A stretch of 64,000 nt of DNA from positions 62,001-126,000 of the forward strand of contig CAVWJX010000011.1 of the NCBI GenBank assembly GCA_963755435.1, written 5' to 3'. The translations under genes and the position numbers were made by a program. Below the pieces are notes generated by a model that made no database searches, was not told the DNA's origin, and saw nothing but the letters and a program-made list of their open reading frames with translations. Positions within the stretch are counted from its first letter, which is position 1. The number at the start of each line of letters is the position of its first letter. Positions 1 through 8,468 of this stretch are shown here, piece by piece. The DNA is from AP-15 sp963755435 (lineage in GTDB: Bacteria; Pseudomonadota; Alphaproteobacteria; ATCC43930; CGMCC-115725).

Positions 1-98
1 GCGATCGCCTCGTCGGCGCCGATCTCGACATACCAGCGCAGCAGCTCCAGCGCCGCTGCGACCAACTCGGATTGCGCTTTGTTGTCCGCCGACGGCAT
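1..98 (-). CDS. uracil-DNA glycosylase family 4, N-terminal fragment (runs off the left edge)
   Basis: Only the first 32 codons are in the window. They contain a Leu-Leu-Arg-Trp-Tyr-Val-Glu segment followed by Gly-Ala-Asp-Glu-Ala-Ile. I recognise this pattern from the start of alphaproteobacterial family 4 uracil-DNA glycosylases, which remove uracil from DNA and carry an Fe-S cluster. None of the catalytic region is visible, so the call depends on the N-terminus alone. The ATG at 98-96 is almost touched by the target duplication of the insertion sequence at 108-1758. The native upstream sequence, with any promoter or ribosome binding site, has therefore been moved more than 1.6 kb away. An alternative GTG start further upstream would make this a disrupted gene. 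Confidence 0.5.
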   Translation of the reverse strand, partial: MPSADNKAQSELVAAALELLRWYVEIGADEAI

Positions 99-106
99 GC
101 AATTCA

Positions 107-132
107 GGCTCTGCCTCACTTTCGATGCAGAT
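107..132 (+). repeat. left terminal inverted repeat of the ISL3 element
   Basis: Matches the complement of 1733-1758 at 23 of 26 positions. It begins GGCTCTG and ends GATGCAGAT. Confidence 0.9.
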
Positions 133-137
133 GGCAT

Positions 138-1701
138 TCACGCTGAAGCGGTAAGACGGGCGCGGAGCAAGTCGAGCTTGGCGCGTCCGTACATTTGGCG
201 CTTGACGAGCTTGAGCTTGGTGATCTGGCCTTCGGTCTGGCCGTTGGACCAGGGCAAGGTCATCGCGGCGGCGACAGCGCCTCGATCAGCGAGAATGCCT
301 TTGCCAAAGGACGCGAGGACGCTGTCTGCGACATCGGCGATCCAGGCCGGCAGAGCAGCCGCATCGCGGTCACGCACCATTCGATGGAAGCACTCGACCA
401 GGTCGCGGGCGGACATCAATGCCGGCACACCTCTTTCGATGCGCGCGACGGTGATCGCGTCGGCTTTCGTCAGTTGATCGCGCTCGCTCAGCAGCAAGCG
501 GCTCAGCACCCGGGCCGACGGCGGCTTTCGTAGCCTTTCGAATCCGGCGCTTTCGGCACGGCGCCGCCGCGTCGTCCATTCGGCGACGACCCGCAAACTC
601 CCTGTGAAGCCCGAGGCCCGCAGACGCCGCCACAGTTCGGCACCGTTGTGGCAACCGCTGATCCATTCGGCGGCGAGCCGGGCGAGATGCGGCTCGAGGG
701 TGTTCGATCGGCAGCGGAATACGTCACCGCCGCCACCGCGCACGATCTCGCGCACCAATTTGCGGCTACGACCGGTCCGACGTACGATCTCCCTGATCGG
801 CGTGCCGCCCTTGGCCAGGGCACGAATCAAGCCGTAAGCCTTCTCCCGCCGCAGATAGCCTTCGTGCTGTAAGCGCTCGGCGTGGGTCAGCAGAGCCGGA
901 TCGATGGCCGTGCTGCCGAGCGCAACCCGGATCGGGTTCATCGATCGCCGCACCGCTTCCAAAAACGCGGCGCTGGCGTTCTCCATCAGATGCCAGCGAT
1001 CGGCAACCTGCACGGCTTGCGGCGCCGCCCTGGTCGCAGCCCGACCGTATCCGCCGCCGCGGTCACGCGAGATGACGCGGACTTCGGGATGGCGCGACAA
1101 CCACTCCTCCACGGTGACGGGCTCACGATCGGGGAGTAGGTCGACGATGCGCCGCCGCTCGAGGTCGCAGATGATGCTGCCGTAACGCTGCCCCGCGCTT
1201 CCACGCCCAATCATCAATGCCGACCACGCGTAACGGCCGGCGATCGAAGCCAGCATGCCGGCGCACAGCGCGCAGCAGGGTATCCTTGCTGATTGGCAGC
1301 ATCAGCCGCCGCGCCAGCGCGGCCGCTGGCCGACCGCCCAAAGCGATGCCGAGATGATGGACGATCGCCTCGAACCGGGATGTGCGCCGAGCCAATCTGC
1401 CGGCGACCGCCTCACCGAGCGGCTCGGCAAAAATACGGCGCCCGCAGCTTGGTTCAGCGCAGCGGAAGCGGCGAACCGCGATGCGCATCTGAACGGCGCG
1501 ACCATACGAGGGCAGATCCAAGAGCCGCCGCTCATACCGGCTGTGCACCTGCTCGGAGGACCGCCCGCAATCGGGACAGCTGACAACGACGGCGCGACAT
1601 CGGGCCCTGATGACGAGGCGATCCACGGCGATCTCGACGTCGTCGATCAGCAAACCGGCCGGCAACAACGACCCAAAGCCTCGATACCCCATGGCAAGCA
1701 T
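138..1701 (-). pseudogene. ISL3-family transposase, frameshifted
   Basis: The N-terminal part has the ISL3 zinc-binding start (Cys-Pro-Asp-Cys-Gly, then a His-Ser-Arg-Tyr-Glu-Arg stretch and Leu-Asp-Leu-Pro) and runs to the conserved Gly-Ile-Asp-Asp-Trp-Ala-Trp-Lys-Arg-Gly. The rest of the DDE transposase core (Gln-Arg-Tyr-Gly, Asp-Leu-Leu-Pro-Asp-Arg, Asp-Arg-Trp-His-Leu-Met-Glu-Asn and the C-terminal Gly-Gln-Thr-Glu-Gly) continues in another frame. The shift coincides with a run of four C at 1191-1194. Removing one base restores the normal junction. I chose the ATG at 1701 because of a G-rich ribosome site just upstream. The gene is probably inactive unless the extra base is a sequencing error or frameshifting occurs. 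Confidence 0.88.
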
Positions 1702-1732
1702 CCCCCAATGCAATGCCTACCAAATCTAGCGT

Positions 1733-1758
1733 ATCTGCATCGAAATTGCGACAGAGCC
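1733..1758 (-). repeat. right terminal inverted repeat of the ISL3 element
   Basis: Complement of the left repeat at 107-132 with three mismatches. The 8-bp target duplication CAATTCAG follows directly at 1759-1766. Confidence 0.9.
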
Positions 1759-1994
1759 CAATTCAGACCCGTGCCCAGGCGCCCACCCGGCACCAGGCGG
1801 GCATGACAAACATCGTTGCGACTGTACCGCCTGGATGTGCCCGAGCGCTAGCAGATGGACCGCCGGATTCCGTCCTAAATTCGGGTTCCGATTAGGTAAT
1901 CATGCGCTTGACGTAGGCACCGCCACCGCGCTCGTCACCCTGTGCAAACCGGTCACGATGGCGGACAATCGGTCGAACAAGCAGGAGGACGGCC

Positions 1995-2823
1995 ATGCCG
2001 GTCATCGACGTTCAGGTTCATCCCTTCGATCGGAATCATGCCCTTCGGCCGTGGGCCAGTCCCTCGCACGGGCTTGCCTCCGCCACCGGCGACGAGATGG
2101 TCGCGGCGATGAACCGGGTCGGCGTCGACGGCGCGATCATGGTCTCGTCGTTCAGCGCCTATGAATATGATCCGAGCTACGCGCTCGAAGTTTACCACAC
2201 CTATCCGGACAAGTTTCGGGTGGTGACGCCGGTCGACGCGACCGATCCGGCGATCGACGACATCGTGGCGAAATGGGCGGCGACACCTGGTGCGCGCGGC
2301 ATTCGCATCCGAATGCGCGAGGGCCTGCCGATGGACGCGGACCATCCCGGTTTGAACCGCGCTTTCGCTGCCGCCGGCAGACATGGTTTGCCGGTCAATC
2401 TGCTGTGCTGGGGCATCCTCGACAAAGGGCTGCCGCACATCGAGCGACATCCCGATACGGTCATCGTGATCGACCATCTCGGCCTGCTTGCAGCCGGCTC
2501 GCCCGCCGGTCCCGGCCGACGTTTGGGCCGATCTTCCGAAGCTCCTCGCCTTGGCGCAATACGACAACGTAAGAGTAAAGATCAGCGGCGCCTGCACGAT
2601 GTCGCACCAACCGTTCCCATACGACGACATCTGGGAGCCGGTATTGCGGGTCATCGATGCGTTCGGGCTCGATCGTTGCATGTGGGGCACCGACTGGACG
2701 CGGACCATCGGCATGCTGACCTATGAAGAGGGTGTGGCGCCGTTCCGCAACACCAACCGCCTGTCCGAGACCGACAAGGCAGCGCTGATGGGCGGAACGT
2801 TGCAGAAAGTCTACAAGTGGTAG
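1995..2823 (+). pseudogene. amidohydrolase family 2 (TIM-barrel metal hydrolase), frameshifted
   Basis: The product begins Val-Ile-Asp-Val-Gln-Val-His-Pro-Phe-Asp and resembles amidohydrolase_2 enzymes, which are metal-dependent hydrolases or decarboxylases with a TIM barrel. The barrel continues through Val-Ile-Asp-His-Leu-Gly. The reading frame then breaks at 2488-2490, where CTGCTTGCAG appears to contain one extra T. The C-terminal part, including Met-Trp-Gly-Thr-Asp-Trp-Thr with the expected catalytic Asp, follows in another frame and ends at 2823. Both halves are otherwise intact and carry all the expected landmarks. A strong AGGAGG site precedes the ATG. The gene is either recently inactivated or hit by a sequencing error. 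Its substrate cannot be inferred. Confidence 0.82.
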
Positions 2824-2870
2824 CCCGACCGTACCGATAGGGCCGCGCCACGATCTGATGGAATACTAAG

Positions 2871-2950
2871 CGTAGGGCGGAATAGCGAAGCGCATTCCGC
2901 CAAATCGTCGAAGCGAAGCGGCGGGTTACGCTCCGCTCATCCGTCCTACG
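2871..2950. repeat. REP-like palindromic intergenic repeat
   Basis: An 80-bp element whose ends, CGTAGGGCGGA (2871-2881) and TCCGTCCTACG (2940-2950), are complementary with one mismatch. Inside are GCGAAGCG-type repeats and GGCGGGTTACGCTCCGC. I recognise this GTAGGGCGGA...TCCGxCCTACG layout as a dispersed palindrome of many proteobacterial genomes. It follows the amidohydrolase stop by about 50 bp. Confidence 0.7.
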
Positions 2951-2997
2951 CTTGCTGGACTTCACCGAGATAAAGGCCACCGAGGAAGCAATCCAGC

Positions 2998-3834
2998 ATG
3001 AACAGGATACCGCTTACGCCGACTATGTCTGAAACTCCTTCAATGATGGTGCAGCAGCGTCTCACCTCCGGGACCATTATCGCCCAGGACTTCCGCACCA
3101 GCGTCCGCTTTCCGATCTTCGAGACCGGCTGCGCGGAGTGGCCGTACGCGACGAATGGCGGGACGCTGCTTCTCGCCACGTTTCGCGGGCGTGTGTTTGG
3201 TCTGACCTGCCGCCACGTATTGCAGGGCTTTGATTGGCAACGGCTTCGCGTTACCGAAGCGAAATTCGGCAAGATGTTTGCCCCGATCCGGGGCCTCGTC
3301 TATCCGAGCGCCCCGAAGGGCGAGGCGGTTGATACCGACATTCTCGACATTGCCGTTGTCGAATTCGCGCCCGCAGTCACACCGACGTTCTTCCCCGATC
3401 CTCCCTACGTGCTCGACGCTGGCACCTGCGGTACGGCCAATAACGGCGATTTGCTGTACGTCAACGGCGCATTGAAGGAGAAATCCAATCTCAGCGGGAT
3501 GTCGATCAGCCCGAGGTTCTGCCTTCTCGAATTTGCCGATATGGGCGCGGCCTCCGCTGATCCGATCCTTCGCAAAGCCTGCGCGGGGTTCGCAAATCCC
3601 GAGTTCACGGAGATCACCGGGCTCAGTGGAGGCCCGGTATTCGACATCTCTTCGAAAAAACTGGTGGGAATGGCCGCACGCGGGACTCTCGTCGCCAAGA
3701 CCTGCACGCTTTGGTACATCGATATGTTCGACATTTGGACGCTGGTGACCGCCGTGGCAGAGGGGCGCGAAGCGACCGACTACACAAAGGTCGTGACCCG
3801 GCTCACTCGTACGGTTATTTGCCACCAACTATAA
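2998..3834 (+). CDS. trypsin-like serine peptidase domain protein
   Basis: A 278-aa protein with the three landmarks of a chymotrypsin-fold protease. These are a His in Thr-Cys-Arg-His-Val-Leu (His73), an acidic stretch Asp-Thr-Asp-Ile-Leu-Asp (Asp114 or Asp117), and Gly-Leu-Ser-Gly-Gly-Pro (Ser210). No signal peptide or membrane segment is evident, so a cytoplasmic protein is likely. Stand-alone proteins of this kind are usually annotated only as trypsin-like or hypothetical. GAGGAAG at 2982-2988 supports the first ATG, and a second ATG lies at 3025. It stands alone between a repeat and a broken aldolase gene. The substrate is unknown. Confidence 0.65.
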   Translation: MNRIPLTPTMSETPSMMVQQRLTSGTIIAQDFRTSVRFPIFETGCAEWPYATNGGTLLLATFRGRVFGLTCRHVLQGFDWQRLRVTEAKFGKMFAPIRGLVYPSAPKGEAVDTDILDIAVVEFAPAVTPTFFPDPPYVLDAGTCGTANNGDLLYVNGALKEKSNLSGMSISPRFCLLEFADMGAASADPILRKACAGFANPEFTEITGLSGGPVFDISSKKLVGMAARGTLVAKTCTLWYIDMFDIWTLVTAVAEGREATDYTKVVTRLTRTVICHQL

Positions 3835-4177
3835 CGCCACTCTATCTGTTCTCCGCATGCGTGGCGACCGGTACGCCGGTGCGTGCATGAGCCTTTGTCG
3901 GAACTCGACCGGCGACCGCTATCGGCGCTCCTCGCTCACTGACACACGTTCCAGCAAAGGCCCGTTGATTGAACAGGCAGCGGCCGCTCGGCTTGGCCGC
4001 CGGAACAGGTCTTCTTGCTCCGAAGCTGCCGCTGATCGCTCCAGGATAAGCCGGGATTGTCACGGAGAGATCTGATACAAAACGGGCAAGCCCTCAGGTG
4101 CCCCGGATCGAATAGGCCATGCATATCAATCCAGGTCGTAGATGACGGACTAATATGAAGGAAGCCTGGAGCGAGCG
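3835..4177. other. intergenic stretch, no gene seen
   Basis: These 343 bp hold no reading frame I can support. A 73-codon open frame on the minus strand (3842-4063) has no recognisable motif and no convincing ribosome site. No tRNA or clear terminator is visible. Confidence 0.5.
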
Positions 4178-4986
4178 ATGAAAGAAAACAGCATAAGGCG
4201 GGCGGTGCGCGAAGGGCGGGCGGCGCTGGGCACCGGGCTCAAGGAATTCGCCTCACGCGGGGTTCCGTGGATCATCGAGGCGGCCGGCTTCGATTACTGC
4301 GCGATCGACCACGAACACGGGGCGTTCGACATCGAAACGATCGCCAATCTGGCGAGCTGGTTCCAGGCGACGAACGTCTCGGCCATCGTCGGCTCCACAA
4401 ATCGTTCGCGCATCTGATTCCCGGCATTCTCGATCAGGGCATCATGGGCATCCAGGTGTCCGAGGTGGAAACCGCCCAAGAGGCGCGCGCGATCGCTCCG
4501 CCTGGCGAAGTATCCGCCGATCGGCAACCGGGGCATCTCGGGCCAGGGGCCGCATACCGGATACAAGAGCTACGGCGCCCGCCACGCCAGCGAATACGCG
4601 CCGTGGGCCAACGACAACATCATCCTTTCCCGTCGATCGAGTCGCTCGAGGGCCTGGAGAATGTCGAGGCGATCGCGGCGGTCGAAGGGATCGACATGAT
4701 CGCCTATGGGCATTCCGATTTGAGCGCGCAGCTCGGGGTTCACCTCGACCTCGAGCACCCGAAATTCAAAGCGGCGGTGCGGCGGATCGCGGCGGCGTGC
4801 AATGCGCACGGCAAGCTCGCGCGGGGATCGGCGGAGACCGAGGCGCAGATCGAGGAATATTGGCGGCTCGGCTGCAAGGTGCTGAACCTGCCGGGGAACG
4901 ATGTCAGCACCTATCTTGACGGAATGAAAGCGCGCGCGGCCCGTGCCCATGCCCGGCTGAACTCGATCGGGGTGCCGACCCCATGA
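4178..4986 (+). pseudogene. HpcH/HpaI-family aldolase, multiply frameshifted
   Basis: Pieces of one class II HpcH/HpaI aldolase appear in successive frames. Members cleave 2-keto-3-deoxy acids with a divalent metal. The N-terminal piece includes Asp-Tyr-Cys-Ala-Ile-Asp-His-Glu-His-Gly. It is followed by Gly-Ile-Met-Gly-Ile-Gln-Val-Ser-Glu-Val (metal-binding Glu region), then a Gly-Tyr-Lys-Ser-Tyr-Gly-Ala-Arg segment in a third frame, then Tyr-Gly-His-Ser-Asp-Leu-Ser and the C-terminal helices. At least three shifts are needed, near 4395, 4490 and 4625, so this is not a single sequencing slip. It is a dead gene. Confidence 0.85.
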
Positions 4987-5248
4987 GCAGCGCGCCGCCA
5001 CCGGCTACAGGGGCAAGCGCGAGCCAGACCAGCGCAAATGACAAATGGATTCTACTTAAAAATGGATGAGACGTGGGTTCAGGCTCAGGGGCCATTCCCG
5101 GAATTGACGCTTATTGAGACTGGCGCCGGTCCAGTCGCAGATTGACGTATCAAAACCGGTGCCCTCCACCTATAGTCTGGATTAACGGTCTTTAGGTGCT
5201 CTCGCTGTCCTCCGCGCTATCGTCGCCGCTACCGTAAGAGCTTTCGCA

Positions 5249-5512
5249 ATGACTCTCAGCGCCGCGCCGAACTTGGACGAAATTGCCGGTCACATCATCG
5301 ACTGCATCCTGAAGGTCAAACCAATCGAGCGTTCCCGGCTTGATCCCACCGCTCTGTTCTCCGACCTCGGGCTGAGCTCGATCGAGACCATGTCGGTGAT
5401 ATTCGAGGTCGAGGAGGCCTTCAGCATCGATCTGATGGAGTCCGGCCACGACTATTTTCGCACCGTGGCCGAAGGCACCGCCATTATCGCGGGGCTGCTG
5501 CCGCGGAAGTAG
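5249..5512 (+). CDS. acyl carrier protein
   Basis: An 87-aa ACP. The segment Asp-Leu-Gly-Leu-Ser-Ser-Ile-Glu-Thr matches the phosphopantetheine attachment loop, with Ser44 as the likely modified residue. The usual Asp before it is replaced by Ser43. Three further helices with acidic patches follow. It lies 5 bp upstream of a ketosynthase gene, so the pair should act together on a carrier-bound acyl chain. No malonyltransferase, ketoreductase or dehydratase gene adjoins it, so the cofactor and other steps must come from elsewhere. The pair converges on the large-protein operon, which may be coincidence. Confidence 0.88.
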   Translation: MTLSAAPNLDEIAGHIIDCILKVKPIERSRLDPTALFSDLGLSSIETMSVIFEVEEAFSIDLMESGHDYFRTVAEGTAIIAGLLPRK

Positions 5513-5517
5513 ATCGC

Positions 5518-6783
5518 ATGGCTCCCGGCCAACGCACGCGCCGCGCCGATGGTTCGCACCGCGTGGTGGTAACCGGTCTTGGCGCAGTGTCCGGTTTTGG
5601 TGTCGGCGTCGGGCTGCTTTGGCAGGGCATTGCATCAGCCGGCTGCGCCATCAGGCCGGTACGGTGTCACTTCGAAGAGCATGCGATTGAGGTGCCGGCC
5701 GCATTGGCGGACTACGTTGCCGAGGCGCATTTCGACGGCGCGACGCTCCAGATCTGTGATCGGTTCGCCCAACTCGGCATCATCGCCGCCCGCGAGGCCA
5801 TCGCCGACGCCGGCCTGGGCGACAAGGCCGGCTTACTGGACGGCACTGGTGCGATCGTTGGTTGCGGCAGCGGCGGCGAACTCAGCCGCGAGGAAGCCGC
5901 GATCCAATTGTTCCACCGCCACCGGCCGCGCTGCCATCCGATGACCGTGCCGCGCATCAATCATCAGGCCGTGGTCTCGCATATCGCCGCAGAGCATGGC
6001 CTGCACGGTCCCGCCTTGGTCATTGCAACCGGTTGTGCAGCCGGCAGCCACGCGATCGCGCAGGCGGTGCAAACGGTGCGGCACGGCTACGCCGAGCGCG
6101 TGCTGGCCGGCGGAACCGAGGCCAGCGTCACCTATTCGTTGACGCGCGCCTTTGCCGCTGCACGTACCGTCGCGCGCGACACCTGTCGGCCGTTCTCGGC
6201 CGGGCGCAGCGGCTTCGCTTTCGGTGATGGTGCCGGCATGCTGGTCGTCGAGACGCTCGAAGCGGCGCTGCGGCGCGGGGCACCGATCCGCGCTGAAATC
6301 AGCGGTTTCGGCCTGTCGGTCGATGGCAGCGACCAGGTGCAGCCGACCGTCGCCGGACCGGCGCGCGCGCTGCAAATCGCGCTGGCCGATGCGGGCCTGG
6401 CACCGTGCGACATCGGCTACATCAGCGCGCACGGAACCGCGACGTTGCTGAACGATGTGGTCGAGACGCGGGTCATCAAGCAGGTGTTCGGCGATCACGC
6501 GCGGCGGTTGCTGATATCGTCGACCAAATCGCAGATCGGTCATTGCTTCGGCGCGGCCGGCGCGTTGGAGGCGATTGTCACCATCCGCGGCATGGAACAA
6601 GCCCTGGCGCCACCCACGGTGAACTATCTTGGCCCCGATCCGGAGTGCGACCTCGACTATGTGGTCAATGCCGCACGCGCCGCTGCATTCACCGCCGCGG
6701 TGTCGCAATCCTTCGCGTTCGGCGGGCTCAATGCGGCATTGGTCGTGCAGCGCGGCCCGGACGGCGAACCGTTGCCGAAATAA
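5518..6783 (+). CDS. beta-ketoacyl-ACP synthase (FabF/KAS II type)
   Basis: A 421-aa thiolase-fold condensing enzyme with the Cys-His-His set: Cys173 in Ala-Thr-Gly-Cys-Ala-Ala-Gly, His305 in Ser-Ala-His-Gly-Thr, and Lys337 and His342 in Lys-Ser-Gln-Ile-Gly-His. The C-terminus has the Phe-Ala-Phe-Gly-Gly-Leu-Asn loop. It should condense an acyl primer with malonyl-ACP, presumably on the ACP encoded 5 bp upstream. The surrounding fab genes of primary fatty acid synthesis are missing, so a dedicated secondary role is more likely than housekeeping. Its TAA stop lies 6 bp from the stop of the opposing operon. Confidence 0.92.
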   Translation: MAPGQRTRRADGSHRVVVTGLGAVSGFGVGVGLLWQGIASAGCAIRPVRCHFEEHAIEVPAALADYVAEAHFDGATLQICDRFAQLGIIAAREAIADAGLGDKAGLLDGTGAIVGCGSGGELSREEAAIQLFHRHRPRCHPMTVPRINHQAVVSHIAAEHGLHGPALVIATGCAAGSHAIAQAVQTVRHGYAERVLAGGTEASVTYSLTRAFAAARTVARDTCRPFSAGRSGFAFGDGAGMLVVETLEAALRRGAPIRAEISGFGLSVDGSDQVQPTVAGPARALQIALADAGLAPCDIGYISAHGTATLLNDVVETRVIKQVFGDHARRLLISSTKSQIGHCFGAAGALEAIVTIRGMEQALAPPTVNYLGPDPECDLDYVVNAARAAAFTAAVSQSFAFGGLNAALVVQRGPDGEPLPK

Positions 6784-6789
6784 ACCCAG

Positions 6790-8433
6790 TCACGGCACGC
6801 TTCGCGCGTCGTATTCATCGGCGGTCAGGCGACGCAGCAGGCCAAGTAATTGCATCTTCCTGCCATGCGGTATCGGCCGCTCGGTCAGCTCGCCGATCAG
6901 CTCCACGAGTTGTTCGAGATAAGCCTCCTTCGGTCGCGGAACCCAGACCAGGCTAGAGGCCGGGGCGATGACATGCTCGGCGGTGTCGGCAAGGCGTTCG
7001 ATCGCCGCGCCGCCGGTGACGCTGCCAATCGGCACGAAATAGCATGCGACCGGTGCCGTCAGGCCGCTTTCGTTCCAGCTATCCTGCCAGACGGCGAGCG
7101 AACAACTGGTGCCGCTGCGCAGTGGCAGGAACAAAGACCCGCCATCCATGGTGATGCCTTTGGTCCCATCGGACTTCGCATCGAGCACATTCCCGCCGAA
7201 CGCGACCACATTCACCCCGTCACTGTTCGAAGCCGACAGGTAGCCTCGGCACCAGCCGCTGTTGCTGGCCGCCCACCCGACACGGCCGACCAGCAATCCA
7301 TCCGTTTTCGCAGTATAGCTGCCAGGTGCCGCCACGCTGATCGCGCCGCCCATCGCCGCTACTGTCGCTGCCTGCAAATTCACCCCGCCTCTGACCGTGG
7401 CGCCGGCGAGCAATGAAACAGCGCCGTTGATGGTCGTGGCGGACAAGGTGCTGTTGCCGGTCGCCTGGAACGGACCGTTGACCGTGGTTCCTGCCAGCGA
7501 GGCCGCCCCGGTAACGTTCAGCGAATTGCCGACCAATGCGGAGCCGAGCGTCGCGGTGCCGCTGACCGAGGCGTTGCCGGTAACGGACAAGCCGCCGCCG
7601 GCTGCGATCGTGCCCGCGGCAGTCACGGTTCTTGGCGTGAGGTCCGGATTGCTGATCGTAACGCTGAGCGAATCGTACAAGTAAATAGTGTCGAAGCCCG
7701 CCTGATCCTGGTCCGGATCGCCGGTCATCGAAGCGACCAGGAAGTACGTGGTGTCGGTCGCCGCGCCATTCGGAATCGAGGTGCTCGTCTGCAATCCGGC
7801 ATAAATCGGGATGGTCATGCCCTTCTGGAACAGTTGGAACCAGGTCCCGTTGCTCTCCCAGGCAAAATTGATGGTGGCGCCGTTGGCGAATTCGGTGCGG
7901 GGCACGGTCGGCGACCCGGTGGCGGTCGCTACCAGATTGTTCAGATAGAACCGCGGCGGCACCAGGCTGACCGGCAGATTGATCTGACGCGGCACGAATG
8001 TGGCGGGGTCGTTCACCGGTCCCGAGTTTTCCAGGACCGGGATCATGCAGTCGGCCGGTGTGCCGCCGGTGGCGCCAGCCAATGAGAACACCAGATTGTA
8101 GCTGATGTCGAAATCCGCACTGTTCTGGCAGTCATAGATGAACTGCGCATAATCGATATTATTCGCCAGCCCAAACGTGCCGCCTTTGACGATGGCGAGC
8201 GAACTCTGCACCCATTTTCCGGTATTCACCGACGCCGTCGGTGTTTGAGTGAACAAGCAGCCGGCCGTGGTGCCGATCGGCACCGCGATGGTGATCTGGT
8301 TACAATAGCCGACCGTCGCGGGCTCGGCGACATAGAGGTTGATGGTGCCGGTGACCGATGCCGTGGTCGTGGTCGTCTGCAACGGCACGGGGCTGGTGGA
8401 AACCAAGTAGCTCAAAAGCACCGGGTCAGCCAT
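6790..8433 (-). CDS. tail-fibre-like repeat protein, last gene of the large-protein operon
   Basis: A 547-aa protein with no signal peptide. Residues 1-230 are beta-rich with several Cys. About residues 260-365 form short beta-solenoid-like repeats rich in Gly, Ala, Ser and Thr (Val-Thr-Gly-Asn-Ala, Val-Ser-Gly-Thr-Ala, Leu-Ala-Gly-Thr-Thr). A compact domain follows, starting Tyr-Thr-Ala-Lys-Thr-Asp-Gly-Leu-Leu-Val-Gly. It reminds me of C1q/TNF-like heads at the ends of phage tail fibres. The last 65 residues are helical. The ATG at 8433 is preceded by GAAGGAGA, and open sequence further upstream lacks such support. It lies 35 bp after the preceding gene. The fibre resemblance is an inference from the repeat style. 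Confidence 0.6.
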   Translation of the reverse strand: MADPVLLSYLVSTSPVPLQTTTTTASVTGTINLYVAEPATVGYCNQITIAVPIGTTAGCLFTQTPTASVNTGKWVQSSLAIVKGGTFGLANNIDYAQFIYDCQNSADFDISYNLVFSLAGATGGTPADCMIPVLENSGPVNDPATFVPRQINLPVSLVPPRFYLNNLVATATGSPTVPRTEFANGATINFAWESNGTWFQLFQKGMTIPIYAGLQTSTSIPNGAATDTTYFLVASMTGDPDQDQAGFDTIYLYDSLSVTISNPDLTPRTVTAAGTIAAGGGLSVTGNASVSGTATLGSALVGNSLNVTGAASLAGTTVNGPFQATGNSTLSATTINGAVSLLAGATVRGGVNLQAATVAAMGGAISVAAPGSYTAKTDGLLVGRVGWAASNSGWCRGYLSASNSDGVNVVAFGGNVLDAKSDGTKGITMDGGSLFLPLRSGTSCSLAVWQDSWNESGLTAPVACYFVPIGSVTGGAAIERLADTAEHVIAPASSLVWVPRPKEAYLEQLVELIGELTERPIPHGRKMQLLGLLRRLTADEYDARSVP

Positions 8434-8468
8434 GGGCACTCTCCTTCTCGTGCGCATTGGTTGCGCGG

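Larger units (their letters stand above)
108..1758 (-). mobile_element. ISL3-family insertion sequence
   Basis: The element is bounded by imperfect 26-bp terminal inverted repeats (107-132 and the complement of 1733-1758; 3 mismatches, shared core TTTCGATGCAGAT). The 8-mer CAATTCAG lies immediately outside both ends, at 100-107 and 1759-1766, which is the duplication size expected for ISL3. Base 107 can be assigned to the repeat or to the duplication. The single gene inside encodes an ISL3-type transposase but is frameshifted. The clean duplication suggests a fairly recent, simple insertion. Confidence 0.92.

Noticed and set aside
3842..4063. 73-codon minus-strand frame between the peptidase and the aldolase
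   Set aside because: No recognisable motif, no convincing ribosome site and unbiased composition.
5142..5176. TTGACG and TATAGT as a promoter for the ACP gene
   Set aside because: The spacer is 23 bp, too long for a sigma-70 promoter, and no better -35 box pairs with TATAGT.
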